A stretch of 25,151 nucleotides of DNA from a virus. Under the pieces are notes generated by a model that saw only the letters and a program-made list of their open reading frames with translations, had not been told where the DNA came from and did no database searches. Shown piece by piece: positions 14,355 through 21,188 of the stretch. Location of the stretch: positions 1 through 25,151 of IMG/VR virus record IMGVR_UViG_3300034072_000301; one strand, 5' to 3'. A program made the translations under genes and the position numbers. Numbering within the stretch: position 1 is the stretch's first letter; every line of letters begins with the position of its first letter.

Positions 14355-15137
14355 ATGAAAACTTTAGCAAGGTCAGTAGGTAGAACTGACATAGGCGGTG
14401 AACCGTTGCCCGCTGTGTTCAAAGCATTTGAGAATAATAAAATTATATTTCGTAGAGCAGAAGTTTCTATGATGGCAGGAACTCCAGGTGTAGGTAAGTC
14501 AACACTTGCCTTAGGCTTAGCACTTAAGATGAAAGTTCCAAGTCTTTATATCTCAGCAGACACTAATGCTCATACTATGGCTATGCGCCTAGCATCAATG
14601 ATTAGCGGTAAGAATCAGACTGATGTAGAGCATCTATTACAGACTGACTTAGGTTGGACTAAGGCTGTTCTAGCAAAGGGAAGTCATATCGTATGGTCCT
14701 TTGAATCTAGCCCTAGTCTGGTTGATATAGACGAAGAGGTTCAAGCCTTTGAAGAACTCTGGGGTTGCCCTCCTGTAGCGATATTTGTTGATAACCTTAT
14801 GGATGTAGCCACCGATGGTGGCGAGGAGTTCGCATCAATGCGAGCGATAATGAAGGAGTTGAAGTATCTTGCTAGAGCGACTAATGCTGCGGTTATCGTA
14901 TTACATCATACGTCAGAGGCTGTCGAAGGGAAACCGTGTCAGCCGAGGTCTGCTCTCCAAGGAAAGGTTGCTCAACTCCCAGCGCTTATCTGTACTCTCG
15001 GAGTTGTCGGAACTGCAATGGCTGTTGCGCCAGTCAAGAACAGGTATGGTAGAGCGGATGCTAACGCGAACCTCAATGCGTGGTTAGCCTTTAACCCTGA
15101 ATATATGTATATTGAAGACATACCAGAGAACGCATAG
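14355..15137 (+). CDS. RecA/DnaB-fold ATPase, replicative helicase-like
   Basis: 260 residues. Walker A GTPGVGKST (42-50), Walker B VAIFVDNL (141-148), and a sensor-like IVLHHTSE (181-188) define a RecA-fold ATPase of the DnaB/RepA/KaiC group. There is no N-terminal primase-interaction domain, as in RepA-like hexameric helicases of this size. It probably loads or moves on single-stranded DNA at the fork or in recombination; primase genes lie 1.1 kb downstream. Its CTTAAGACAGGAG box is the only exact copy in the rightward operon. Confidence 0.85.
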   Translation: MKTLARSVGRTDIGGEPLPAVFKAFENNKIIFRRAEVSMMAGTPGVGKSTLALGLALKMKVPSLYISADTNAHTMAMRLASMISGKNQTDVEHLLQTDLGWTKAVLAKGSHIVWSFESSPSLVDIDEEVQAFEELWGCPPVAIFVDNLMDVATDGGEEFASMRAIMKELKYLARATNAAVIVLHHTSEAVEGKPCQPRSALQGKVAQLPALICTLGVVGTAMAVAPVKNRYGRADANANLNAWLAFNPEYMYIEDIPENA

Positions 15138-15145
15138 GACTAGAA

Positions 15146-15364
15146 ATGATTAAAAAAGAATTACACAATGGCAGGGAAGATGGAAGAGTAATCAACCTTC
15201 CAGATTATTTACCCACTGAAGTTCATATACCTTATGTAAATTTTGATGTTGTTGAGGCTATAGAAAACAGCGATGACCCAACTCAACCTTTGATGTTTCA
15301 TCAGACTATGTACAAACTTGATACTATTGACTTGAAATATAAATACGCAGGAGAAGTGAAATGA
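15146..15364 (+). CDS. Hypothetical protein, 72 aa
   Basis: Starts eight bases after the ATPase stop, with GGACTAG upstream. The acidic product (MIKKELHNGREDGRVINLPD, then YLPTEVHIPYVNFDVV) shows a few beta strands and no cysteines. It overlaps the following gene by ATGA. No family recognised. Confidence 0.65.
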   Translation: MIKKELHNGREDGRVINLPDYLPTEVHIPYVNFDVVEAIENSDDPTQPLMFHQTMYKLDTIDLKYKYAGEVK

Positions 15365-15621
15365 GTATTCTCACTGATGCCTTGATAGATGCTAAAGCAG
15401 ACCTGTGTTGGAATCACCAACAACAACAGTTAAAAAAAGAAATTAAGACTGATTGCATCTGCGCTCAGTTAGCAGATATGATTTATCTAACCAGAAAAGA
15501 GATAGCAAAAATGATTGAGGCTATTCATATTGCAGATATTGATAATGTAAAACCATTACACCTTGCTCAAGGAGTACAAAGTATGGCAGCATCTATTGCT
15601 AGGGGAAAAAATAATGGATGA
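15361..15621 (+). CDS. Helical hypothetical protein, 86 aa
   Basis: Coupled to the previous ORF by ATGA. Nearly all helix: SILTDALIDAKADLCWNHQQ, QLKKEIKTDCICAQLADMIY, then EIAKMIEAIHIADID. Three cysteines (C16 and the DCIC pair) lie on two helices. It could be a small adaptor or inhibitor, but there is no identifiable domain. The next gene begins 8 bases before its stop. Confidence 0.65.
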   Translation: MSILTDALIDAKADLCWNHQQQQLKKEIKTDCICAQLADMIYLTRKEIAKMIEAIHIADIDNVKPLHLAQGVQSMAASIARGKNNG

Positions 15622-15802
15622 CGATTACTTAGAGATTCACGCCAAAGAAATGGCTCAGGCTGAATACTTAAGACATAATGCCAAGTGCATACAAAAGATT
15701 AATGATGCCAAACCGCAAGTCAAAGATGAATACACACAAGGTGTCCAAGATGGACTAGACTGGGCAATACGCATACTAGAAAAGGATAAAAGTGCTTACT
15801 AA
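15614..15802 (+). CDS. Hypothetical protein, 62 aa
   Basis: Start ATG 15614 is preferred (AGGGGA at 15601-15606) over a longer start at 15563 that would run deep into the neighbour. The sequence MDDDYLEIHAKEMAQAEYLR... ends DGLDWAIRILEKDKSAY and is helical and acidic. GVQDGLDWAIRIL resembles a helix found in many small phage proteins of unknown role. A CTTAAGAC octamer lies inside the gene (15667). Confidence 0.62.
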   Translation: MDDDYLEIHAKEMAQAEYLRHNAKCIQKINDAKPQVKDEYTQGVQDGLDWAIRILEKDKSAY

Positions 15803-15953
15803 ATCATCAATTAATAAAAGAATAACTAAACGTTTATGGTTTACTGCAGGGTTTTCTTTTAATAGAATTGCTCTGGGTATTTCTTTACATCGTAATTACA
15901 TTGATATAGATTTAATTTTTGTTTACATTGGATTCGAATTTTATTATGGCTAA
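15792..15953 (+). CDS. Small hydrophobic protein, GTG start, 53 aa
   Basis: GTG 15792 to TAA 15953, overlapping both neighbours (11 and 8 bases). The product opens with a basic MLTKSSINKRITKRLWF and ends with aromatic-rich strands (IDLIFVYIGFEFYYG). It is AT-rich and more hydrophobic than its neighbours but lacks a clear TM helix. The tight coupling argues it is translated. Function unknown. Confidence 0.5.
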   Translation: MLTKSSINKRITKRLWFTAGFSFNRIALGISLHRNYIDIDLIFVYIGFEFYYG

Positions 15954-16296
15954 TCCCAATGGACGCAAGGGCGCCCAGTTTGAGACCGATGTAATGAAAT
16001 GGTTCAGGGCTATGGGTGCTGTATGCGAACGTCTTACCAAGACTGGAGCCAAAGATGAAGGCGACCTTGTCGCTATTGTTGCTGGCAAGACATACATCTT
16101 AGAACTTAAGAATAGAAAGAAGTTAGACCTACCTGCCTTCTGGGACGAGGCTCAGGTAGAAACAAAAAACTATACAAAGGCTCGCGGTCTTAAGACAGAA
16201 CCACCTGCCTTTGTTATAGTTAAACGTCGCAACGCAGGCATAGAAAAGGCTTGGGTCATACAGGATTTGGAACAATGGTTAGACGAGAGGAAGTAA
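15946..16296 (+). CDS. Holliday junction resolvase-like nuclease
   Basis: ATG 15946 gives 116 residues starting MANPNGRKGAQFETDVMKWF. PD-(D/E)XK motifs: E13 in the first helix, D40 in AKDEGDLVAIV, and E53-x-K55 in YILELKNRKK, with a later E/Q helix (FWDEAQVETKNY). This matches archaeal-Hjc-like resolvases widely found in actinobacterial phages, which cut four-way junctions before packaging. It overlaps the primase zinc-finger ORF by 22 bases. Another small PD-(D/E)XK nuclease is the alternative. Confidence 0.8.
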   Translation: MANPNGRKGAQFETDVMKWFRAMGAVCERLTKTGAKDEGDLVAIVAGKTYILELKNRKKLDLPAFWDEAQVETKNYTKARGLKTEPPAFVIVKRRNAGIEKAWVIQDLEQWLDERK

Positions 16297-16658
16297 ATGA
16301 CTTACCTAGTATCGCGGAAGTACTCCGTCACTATGGAGCAAATCTTCGAGCAACCAACGGGCAAGTTAATCTCCGTTGTCCTTTCCACTCGGACACTCAC
16401 CAAAGCGGTACAGCCAACCTCAATAAAAATATCTTCATCTGTTTTGCCTGCGGAGTGCAGGGAAACAGTTTACAAATCATAGCCAGACAGGAGAATGTGA
16501 ATATCAATGAAGCAAAGCGGATTGCAGAAGGAATTGTTGGGACGAGCAACGGACAAGTACACAGCAAGCATTTATCAGGCGGAAGATTACCTCAAAAGCA
16601 GAGGTATATCAATGGAGACAGCACGGCTGGCTCGATTAGGCGTAGTCGCAGAGGCTGA
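16275..16658 (+). CDS. DnaG-type primase, zinc-binding ORF
   Basis: Start placed at ATG 16275 (MVRREEVNDLPSIAEVLRHY); a start at 16251 is possible. The CHC2-type zinc finger is clear: RCPFHSD (C35, H38) and FICFACGVQGN (C56, C59). It recognises template for primer start. After about residue 90 the sequence turns into low-information basic text (HLSGGRLPQKQRYINGDSTA), while the TOPRIM part runs in the +1 frame from 16507. The 152-base overlap is unusual. Either a separate zinc-finger subunit or a broken/frameshifted primase gene. Confidence 0.75.
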   Translation: MVRREEVNDLPSIAEVLRHYGANLRATNGQVNLRCPFHSDTHQSGTANLNKNIFICFACGVQGNSLQIIARQENVNINEAKRIAEGIVGTSNGQVHSKHLSGGRLPQKQRYINGDSTAGSIRRSRRG

Positions 16659-17121
16659 AGTAGGCCACGAGGCATATCAAGGAAGGTTAAGTATCCCCTA
16701 TGTTACTAAAACTGGTGTTGTGGATTTACGGTTTCGTTCGCTCAATCCTGCAGTGGAGCCTAAGTATATGGGACTCACTGGCGCTGATACTAAAATGTAT
16801 AATGTTCTTGATATTGAGCGGGCTGGTGATTTTATTGGTGTTTGTGAAGGTGAGTTGGATACTATTACTATGTCTTCCTGTGTCGGTATTCCTTGTATTG
16901 GTGTTCCAGGGGCTAATAGTTGGAAGAAACATTACACGAGACTCCTCGCCGATTTCGAAAGAGTCTTTGTCTTTGCGGACGGAGACCAGCCAGGCAAGGA
17001 GTTTGCCAACTCACTTGCAAGAGAACTCCCTGTTACTGTCGTCCAATTCCCCGACGGAGAAGATGTTAACTCATTCTATATTGCAAATGGGGCGGAAGCA
17101 ATTAGACAGAAGATTCAATGA
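16507..17121 (+). CDS. DnaG-type primase, TOPRIM ORF
   Basis: 204 residues. After DKYTASIYQAEDYLKSRGIS comes the primase core: GRLSIPYVTKTGVVDLRFRS, GVCEGELDTITMSS (catalytic E114), and VFVFADGDQPGKEFA (D158-x-D160), the TOPRIM metal site. It makes RNA primers together with the upstream zinc-finger ORF. GACAGGAG (16486-16493), the Shine-Dalgarno part of the early-gene box, precedes the first in-frame ATG by 13 bases, supporting independent initiation. A TGA at 16498-16500 closes this frame upstream. It overlaps the next gene by ATGA. Confidence 0.82.
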   Translation: MKQSGLQKELLGRATDKYTASIYQAEDYLKSRGISMETARLARLGVVAEAEVGHEAYQGRLSIPYVTKTGVVDLRFRSLNPAVEPKYMGLTGADTKMYNVLDIERAGDFIGVCEGELDTITMSSCVGIPCIGVPGANSWKKHYTRLLADFERVFVFADGDQPGKEFANSLARELPVTVVQFPDGEDVNSFYIANGAEAIRQKIQ

Positions 17122-17486
17122 TGTATGAGGAAGACCTGTATTGTGATAAATGTGGGGAGCATTTTGATAATATCTTTGAAATGATAGACCATAACCTTGA
17201 GGATGAGGACGAGTTCAACCCAGCCCTTATCTTGCCCAATGGGGTAAGGCTTTTAGTGGGAAGCCTACTGAGATTTCTCTTTGAAAACGCGGACGAACCG
17301 AAGCAAATCAGACAAATAACCCAGTCAACTTATGTTACACTTTATGCTGCTGAGACTGGTAGTGATGTCTTGGATGACCTTATTGAGGAAGTGGTGGTTG
17401 GCTCTGAAATGTTAAGGTTTGATTCAAGTCTTAAGAAACTACTAGAAGAAAGCAAGCCCAATGAAACTGACGAAAGCGGAGAGTGA
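17118..17486 (+). CDS. C2H2-like zinc-finger acidic protein, 122 aa
   Basis: ATGA overlap with the primase. The N-terminus YCDKCGEHFDNIFEMIDHN has C-x2-C then a helix ending in His-rich DHN, as in classical C2H2 fingers, although the second histidine is unclear. The rest is helical and acidic (GVRLLVGSLLRFLFENADEP; LDDLIEEVVVGSEML). It may be a transcription or replication adaptor. No family name recognised. Confidence 0.66.
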   Translation: MMYEEDLYCDKCGEHFDNIFEMIDHNLEDEDEFNPALILPNGVRLLVGSLLRFLFENADEPKQIRQITQSTYVTLYAAETGSDVLDDLIEEVVVGSEMLRFDSSLKKLLEESKPNETDESGE

Positions 17487-17492
17487 AGAAGT

Positions 17493-17870
17493 ATGGCAGA
17501 TTACAGAGCACCTAACAAGGATGGGCTATCAGATTACGCAAACAAAATCAGAGAAGGGAATTCTAACTTTAACAATAGTAATCCCCCTGCTTTCGTCCAA
17601 AATGTAGAAGAGACTTTCAGTGAACTCAAGATTTTATTATTACAAAAACACTTTGATTACGGTCCAAAGAACATCAGTGAATCTCCAGGTGGTCCTATCA
17701 ATGGACTGCGAGTTCGTATGTGGGACAAACTTGCCCGCATTAACAACCTCGTCGATAAAGGAATCTACAACCCACAATATGAGTCGCTTGAAGACTCCTT
17801 CAAAGACTTGGCTAACTATGCCATCATCGGTCTTTTAGTCTTAAGACAGCAGTGGGATAGTGAGAAGTGA
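17493..17870 (+). CDS. DUF1599 / Nmad1-type protein
   Basis: 125 residues with the features I know from the DUF1599 (nucleotide modification associated domain 1) family: KHFDYGPKNISESPGGPING, LRVRMWDKLARINNLV, and ESLEDSFKDLANYAIIGLLV. The all-alpha fold is thought to act on nucleotides or in modified-base pathways, often in phages. No base-hypermodification enzyme was recognised elsewhere in this window, so the substrate is open. Contains a GTCTTAAGAC site (17838-17847). It overlaps the next GTG by 4 bases. Confidence 0.8.
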   Translation: MADYRAPNKDGLSDYANKIREGNSNFNNSNPPAFVQNVEETFSELKILLLQKHFDYGPKNISESPGGPINGLRVRMWDKLARINNLVDKGIYNPQYESLEDSFKDLANYAIIGLLVLRQQWDSEK

Positions 17871-18349
17871 TAGTTAACTTAACAAAGGATGAAGTTCGCG
17901 TATGTACTTTATTGGCTGTCGAGCGTTGGCTTACCAAGTTTGGTTCAGTTGATAGACCTAACTACGCTGAAGGTAAGAAGGCTGGAAGATTAGAGCCTGA
18001 GATTAACGCGAACATTAGAGCCAATGTGGCTGAGTGGGCAGTGGCTAGGGCATACAACCTTCAATGGTCTGTGCCTTGGTATCCTAATGAACTACATCCA
18101 CAACGCAAAGATATCCCTGATGTCGGGTCTAACTTAGAGATACGGACTGTGCGCACACAAAATTCAATCCCTTTCTGGAAGAAAGATTCTGGTAAAACTA
18201 TTATAGGAGTCAAGGTTCTTGATGAAGAATACTATTCACAAGTACAAATTTATGGCTCGTTTGTTGCTGATAACTATATGACGGATGAATATTACAGAGA
18301 AGATATCTCTGGCTGGCGTTTTCCAGTCGAACAGATGGGACAACAGTGA
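17867..18349 (+). CDS. Probable PD-(D/E)XK-fold protein, 160 aa
   Basis: GTG start in the stop of the previous gene. The layout ANIRANVAEWAVARAYNLQW (helix with E), DIPDVGSNLEIRTVRT (D, then E-x-R in place of E-x-K), and SGKTIIGVKVLD follows the restriction-endonuclease-like fold. I recall similar proteins in actinobacterial phage replication blocks. The Arg replacing the usual Lys at the third catalytic position may mean altered or lost cleavage. It could be a nuclease, a recombination factor or a DNA-binding relic. Confidence 0.62.
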   Translation: MIVNLTKDEVRVCTLLAVERWLTKFGSVDRPNYAEGKKAGRLEPEINANIRANVAEWAVARAYNLQWSVPWYPNELHPQRKDIPDVGSNLEIRTVRTQNSIPFWKKDSGKTIIGVKVLDEEYYSQVQIYGSFVADNYMTDEYYREDISGWRFPVEQMGQQ

Positions 18350-18744
18350 AAGAACCTGAACTATTCGAATGGCTTAAGAATAATATTTACCCTGATTTAC
18401 TACGCTCCGAGTCTGAGTTTGATGGTTTTGACTGCCAGTCAGATGAGAATAAATTATTTATAGAACTTAAGTCACGAAATACTCATTACGATGAATTGCT
18501 TATTGAGAAATACAAATATGATTTTCTTATTACCGAGGCAGGTAAGTTATCTTACACGCCTTGTTATGTGAACTACACCCCGCAAGGGGTATATTTTTTT
18601 GACCTTGATTCCATACTTAAGAATGAACTTGATATGAAATGGCAAGATAAATGGTTGCCCATAACTACCGAGTTTCAAAATACCAATAGCCGAATAAAAA
18701 AAATTGGGTTATTAGATATCAAATGGGGAACTAAACTACTATGA
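18346..18744 (+). CDS. Probable PD-(D/E)XK nuclease, 132 aa
   Basis: GTG start, 4-base overlap with the upstream gene. Motifs: E8 in an N-terminal helix (PELFEWLKNNIYPDLLRSES), D in FDGFDCQSDE, and ELK in KLFIELKSRNTHYDELLIEK. The E-x-K is intact, unlike in the preceding gene, so this one is more likely to cut DNA. The remaining half is beta-rich (YVNYTPQGVYFFDLDSIL). It ends with an ATGA overlap to the sigma-like gene. Confidence 0.65.
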   Translation: MKEPELFEWLKNNIYPDLLRSESEFDGFDCQSDENKLFIELKSRNTHYDELLIEKYKYDFLITEAGKLSYTPCYVNYTPQGVYFFDLDSILKNELDMKWQDKWLPITTEFQNTNSRIKKIGLLDIKWGTKLL

Positions 18745-19418
18745 ACTGGGAACGCATTGAACCTTGGCAGTATATAGTTGATGCTGTCGCACTAGAATAC
18801 TCTCGTAAGTTTGAGATGGTGGAAGTTGATGACTTAAGACAGATTCTTTATCAGTGGTTTGCTGAACACCCTAGGAAGTTAGATGAATGGGAGGCTAAGG
18901 GAGATAAGGATGCTAAGAATTTAATCTATCGTAGCCTAAGAAATCAGGCTTTAGATTACTGCCAGAGATGGAAGGCTAAGTCTGTTGGCTATGATATCTC
19001 TGACCTTTATTACTACGCCCCTGAAGTAGTAGAGGCTTTGCTTTCTCCTGTCTTAAGAGGTGAGTTTAACTCAACACATAAATTAAATCTTGGAAGAACT
19101 GGTCGTCCTACTGCCCCTGCTGAAGGCGGTAATTTAATGGCGATGATGATAGAAGTTGATTATGTTTATTGGAAGTTAGGCAAAGAGGATAGAAAGATTT
19201 TGTTTATGCGCCACGCTGAGAGTTTAGATTTCAGAGAAATCGCTAACCTCTTAAGTTTGGGCTCAGAAGATGCCGCTCGTATGCGGCACAAGCGGGCTGT
19301 TAATAGACTCATCAGAAAAATTGGTGGCTTCAAACCCTTTCCTGATTATGACTTGCCAGAAAAGGAAGAGGAAGAATCTGAGGTTGTATCTGAGGTAAAT
19401 CCTACCCCTGAAGATTAG
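18741..19418 (+). CDS. Sigma-factor-like protein
   Basis: 225 residues. Region 2-like helix VEVDDLRQILYQWFAEHPRK is followed by RSLRNQALDYCQRWKAK. The C-terminal region 4-like helix-turn-helix is LGKEDRKILFMRHAESLDFR, EIANLLSLGSEDAARMRHKR, then AVNRLIRKIGG. This is the layout of phage sigma-70-like or sigma-region-4 regulators and may direct host RNA polymerase to late or middle promoters. An acidic tail ends the protein. An exact antisense copy of the 13-base early box lies inside the gene (19045-19057). Its stop overlaps that of the convergent FmdB-like gene by 4 bp. Confidence 0.72.
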   Translation: MNWERIEPWQYIVDAVALEYSRKFEMVEVDDLRQILYQWFAEHPRKLDEWEAKGDKDAKNLIYRSLRNQALDYCQRWKAKSVGYDISDLYYYAPEVVEALLSPVLRGEFNSTHKLNLGRTGRPTAPAEGGNLMAMMIEVDYVYWKLGKEDRKILFMRHAESLDFREIANLLSLGSEDAARMRHKRAVNRLIRKIGGFKPFPDYDLPEKEEEESEVVSEVNPTPED

Positions 19419-19588
19419 TTTTGGTTATCTGTTTTATAGAATCCACTGCCCTTGAATTGAACTGCTGGGGCAGACCAGACTCGTTTCATAGTGCGATAGC
19501 ACACGATACATTCGGGTCCAACCTCAAAATGAATCTGCGTTTCTTGGTATGATTTACATTCCTCACATCTGTATTCGTATGTTGGCAT
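19415..19588 (-). CDS. FmdB-like zinc ribbon protein, 57 aa
   Basis: ATG 19588. MPTYEYRCEECKSYQETQIH followed by PECIVCYRTMKRVWSAPAVQ and FKGSGFYKTD is the FmdB-type putative regulatory zinc ribbon: two C-x2-C pairs (C8/C11 and C27/C30) and the GSGFY-type ending common in actinobacteria. It may bind nucleic acid or a partner protein; function is not established. Last gene of the leftward operon; convergent overlap with the sigma-like gene. Confidence 0.82.
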   Translation of the reverse strand: MPTYEYRCEECKSYQETQIHFEVGPECIVCYRTMKRVWSAPAVQFKGSGFYKTDNQN

Positions 19589-19592
19589 AGTC

Positions 19593-19760
19593 CTAGTCTA
19601 TCTCGGTTGGGGCGGTAGCGATAGCACCGCACTCTTTACATTCTTGTCTTAAGTCATACCAGCCTACATCTCTGGTCTCTTCGTCCCACATAACTGTAAT
19701 ATTCCACATCTTACTGCCACATATACAGACTAATATCGGGTCGCCTCGTAAGTCTAACAT
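19593..19760 (-). CDS. Zinc ribbon protein, 55 aa
   Basis: ATG 19760 overlaps the SLT gene's TGA by one base. Two cysteine pairs, VCICGSKMW (C12, C14) and ECKECGAIA (C41, C44), with Trp-rich strands between (NITVMWDEETRDVGWYDLRQ) describe a small zinc ribbon. A CTTAAGACA (minus strand, 19773-19781) lies 12 bases upstream of the start in place of a good Shine-Dalgarno, and another CTTAAGAC encodes its DLRQ. Probably a nucleic-acid-binding or adaptor protein. Confidence 0.7.
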   Translation of the reverse strand: MLDLRGDPILVCICGSKMWNITVMWDEETRDVGWYDLRQECKECGAIATAPTEID

Positions 19761-20176
19761 CAGTAATTCTTGTGTCTTAAGTGATGTTTCATTGCTTCAC
19801 ACGGGGTTTTGTATCTGTGTTGGATATATTTGTATGCGTGGAGGATTTGAATTGCGGGCTCTTTGCTAGTTTCCTTAAGTCTTTGAGCAATACCAAATGC
19901 CGAGGAACCTTGTTTGTTCTTCGCCAAATGGTCATAGCGAGCCTCCTTAGTAAAGATATAATCAAGACATCTCCATTCCATATTACGCCACCCATAACCT
20001 GCCCAAGCGTAGCGTTTTGCTAGGGCTTTATTTGCCCTCTTCTCTTCCATTGTTGCTTGATTTCTTTCTTCGATTATCGGCGCTCTGTCTTTGATTAAGG
20101 GTTGGAGTAGGGGTGGCGCACTCGCTATGAGTATCACGCCAGCCACCACACCCACCGCAAGGGGGCTCGTTTTCAT
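19760..20176 (-). CDS. Lytic transglycosylase-like protein, SLT fold
   Basis: 138 residues. An N-terminal signal-anchor (PLAVGVVAGVILIASAPPLL, about 5-24) precedes a charged linker and a compact domain: WRCLDYIFTKEARYDHLAKN then GSSAFGIAQRLKE and YIQHRYKTPCEAMKHH. E78 is the expected catalytic glutamate; S/AFGIAQ is the hallmark of SLT-type transglycosylases. Actinobacterial homologues cleave peptidoglycan glycan strands. C70 and C126 could form a disulfide outside the cell. Being in an early operon far from the lysis cassette, it might act in wall remodelling or exclusion rather than lysis. It shares one base with the WhiB stop. Confidence 0.8.
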   Translation of the reverse strand: MKTSPLAVGVVAGVILIASAPPLLQPLIKDRAPIIEERNQATMEEKRANKALAKRYAWAGYGWRNMEWRCLDYIFTKEARYDHLAKNKQGSSAFGIAQRLKETSKEPAIQILHAYKYIQHRYKTPCEAMKHHLRHKNY

Positions 20177-20526
20177 TACGCAATTCTACCAACTTTCTTT
20201 CTAACTCGCATAGTCATATGCCTTTCGCTCTGAATTAACTTTAAGTTCATAGTTTTTTTAGCCATAGTCCTACGCTCAAATGCTGTAAGCCCGCCCCATA
20301 TGGAGCCAAGATGTAGGTTCTCATCTTCTAGTCCTTGCTTAAGACATAACTCTCGCACAGGGCATTGATTACAAATCGATATGGCTTCAGCCATTCTTAA
20401 GGTTTGAAGTTTCTTTTCGTCTTCTATCTTATAGAAATAATACCACCATAATTCGGGGTCAGGGTGGCTACCGCAAGAGGCTTGCTCGTGCCAGTTCGGG
20501 GGAACTGAATAGGAACCTTGTAGCAT
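20176..20526 (-). CDS. WhiB-family iron-sulfur regulator
   Basis: 116 residues. The four cluster cysteines are present (C18; C52-x2-C55-x5-C61, in SICNQCPVRELCLKQG), followed by the GSIWGGLTAFERR turn (74-86) and a basic C-terminus for DNA contact. WhiB proteins occur only in actinobacteria and their phages and act with the host sigma factor. Phage copies can repress host whiB genes or block superinfection (as reported for mycobacteriophage TM4 WhiB). Start at ATG 20526 in a TAATG overlap; the RBS is GGGTGGT. Probably the operon's transcription regulator. Confidence 0.93.
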   Translation of the reverse strand: MLQGSYSVPPNWHEQASCGSHPDPELWWYYFYKIEDEKKLQTLRMAEAISICNQCPVRELCLKQGLEDENLHLGSIWGGLTAFERRTMAKKTMNLKLIQSERHMTMRVRKKVGRIA

Positions 20527-20747
20527 TACGACACCACCCTTAAATCGCGCCTTAGTTCTATGATAGAGACCGCTTTACCATAGTCGATGTCTTGAGTATG
20601 AAGAACCGAGAACTCTTGATTTTCATAGAGCCACTCGTCTTGCTCTTCAAGACTTAAGACATTAAAGTTCTCAGGAAGTTCGCCCTTTGTAGTCACATCT
20701 ATAATGCGAACTCCCTTTAACTCGTAAGTCACTCTATGAGTTTTCAT
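20526..20747 (-). CDS. Hypothetical protein, 73 aa
   Basis: MKTHRVTYELKGVRIIDVTT opens with two beta strands, followed by an acidic helix (LSLEEQDEWLYENQEFSVLH) and KAVSIIELRRDLRVVS. No cysteines. It starts 14 bases inside the upstream gene and ends on the WhiB ATG. A CTTAAGAC core lies within (20653-20660). Similar short alpha/beta proteins are frequent next to phage whiB genes, but I have no function for it. Confidence 0.66.
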   Translation of the reverse strand: MKTHRVTYELKGVRIIDVTTKGELPENFNVLSLEEQDEWLYENQEFSVLHTQDIDYGKAVSIIELRRDLRVVS

Positions 20748-21021
20748 TCTCGAGTTCCTTCTCTGCTAAATCTGCGAGGTAGGAATCTACTGCTTCCTCT
20801 GCCCTTGTTTCTTTGTAAAGTTGTATCTCTGCGTCAATGAAGATATCTTGAATGCGGTCCTTGAATAGGGCTAGTAAGTCTTCCTCGTCCCATATTTCTA
20901 CAGCCTTACGCCATAGGTCCGCCTTCATTTCTTTATATTCTGAACCAAGAACGAATCCCATTACATCTTGCTCAGGGTCATAATTGTTATTGATATGTGC
21001 GATTAAGTTCTTTGCTTTCAT
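20734..21021 (-). CDS. Acidic helical protein, 95 aa
   Basis: Preceded by the CTTAAGACAGGAG box (complement of 21029-21041) and ATG 21021. Sequence MKAKNLIAHINNNYDPEQDV ... YLADLAEKELENENS is alpha-helical and highly acidic, without cysteines. Acidic small proteins of early phage operons are often inhibitors of host enzymes or DNA mimics; here that is only a possibility. The upstream mini-gene's TGA overlaps this ATG. Confidence 0.66.
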   Translation of the reverse strand: MKAKNLIAHINNNYDPEQDVMGFVLGSEYKEMKADLWRKAVEIWDEEDLLALFKDRIQDIFIDAEIQLYKETRAEEAVDSYLADLAEKELENENS

Positions 21022-21188
21022 TTCCTTGCTCCTGTCTTAAGTCGTTTGATTAGGTCATTGATTACTATTGAACCCCACCAAAATCCCACCGCTATAGCGA
21101 ATAGGATTAAAGTATAAAGAGTCATTTGTAATAGTGCGAAGATACCGCCTAAGTGTAAGCCTGTCAAGATTTCTTTAAGCGTTTCCAT
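21018..21188 (-). CDS. Single-TM mini-protein, 56 aa
   Basis: ATG 21188 immediately follows the upstream TAA; AGGAAG lies before it. After METLKEILTGLHLGGIFALL a long hydrophobic stretch (MTLYTLILFAIAVGFWWGSI) gives one clear transmembrane helix, followed by a basic end (KRLKTGARK). The last codons are formed by the CTTAAGACAGGAG box of the next gene, so coding and control sequence are shared. A membrane-acting early protein (superinfection exclusion or host takeover) is possible. Confidence 0.6.
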   Translation of the reverse strand: METLKEILTGLHLGGIFALLQMTLYTLILFAIAVGFWWGSIVINDLIKRLKTGARK

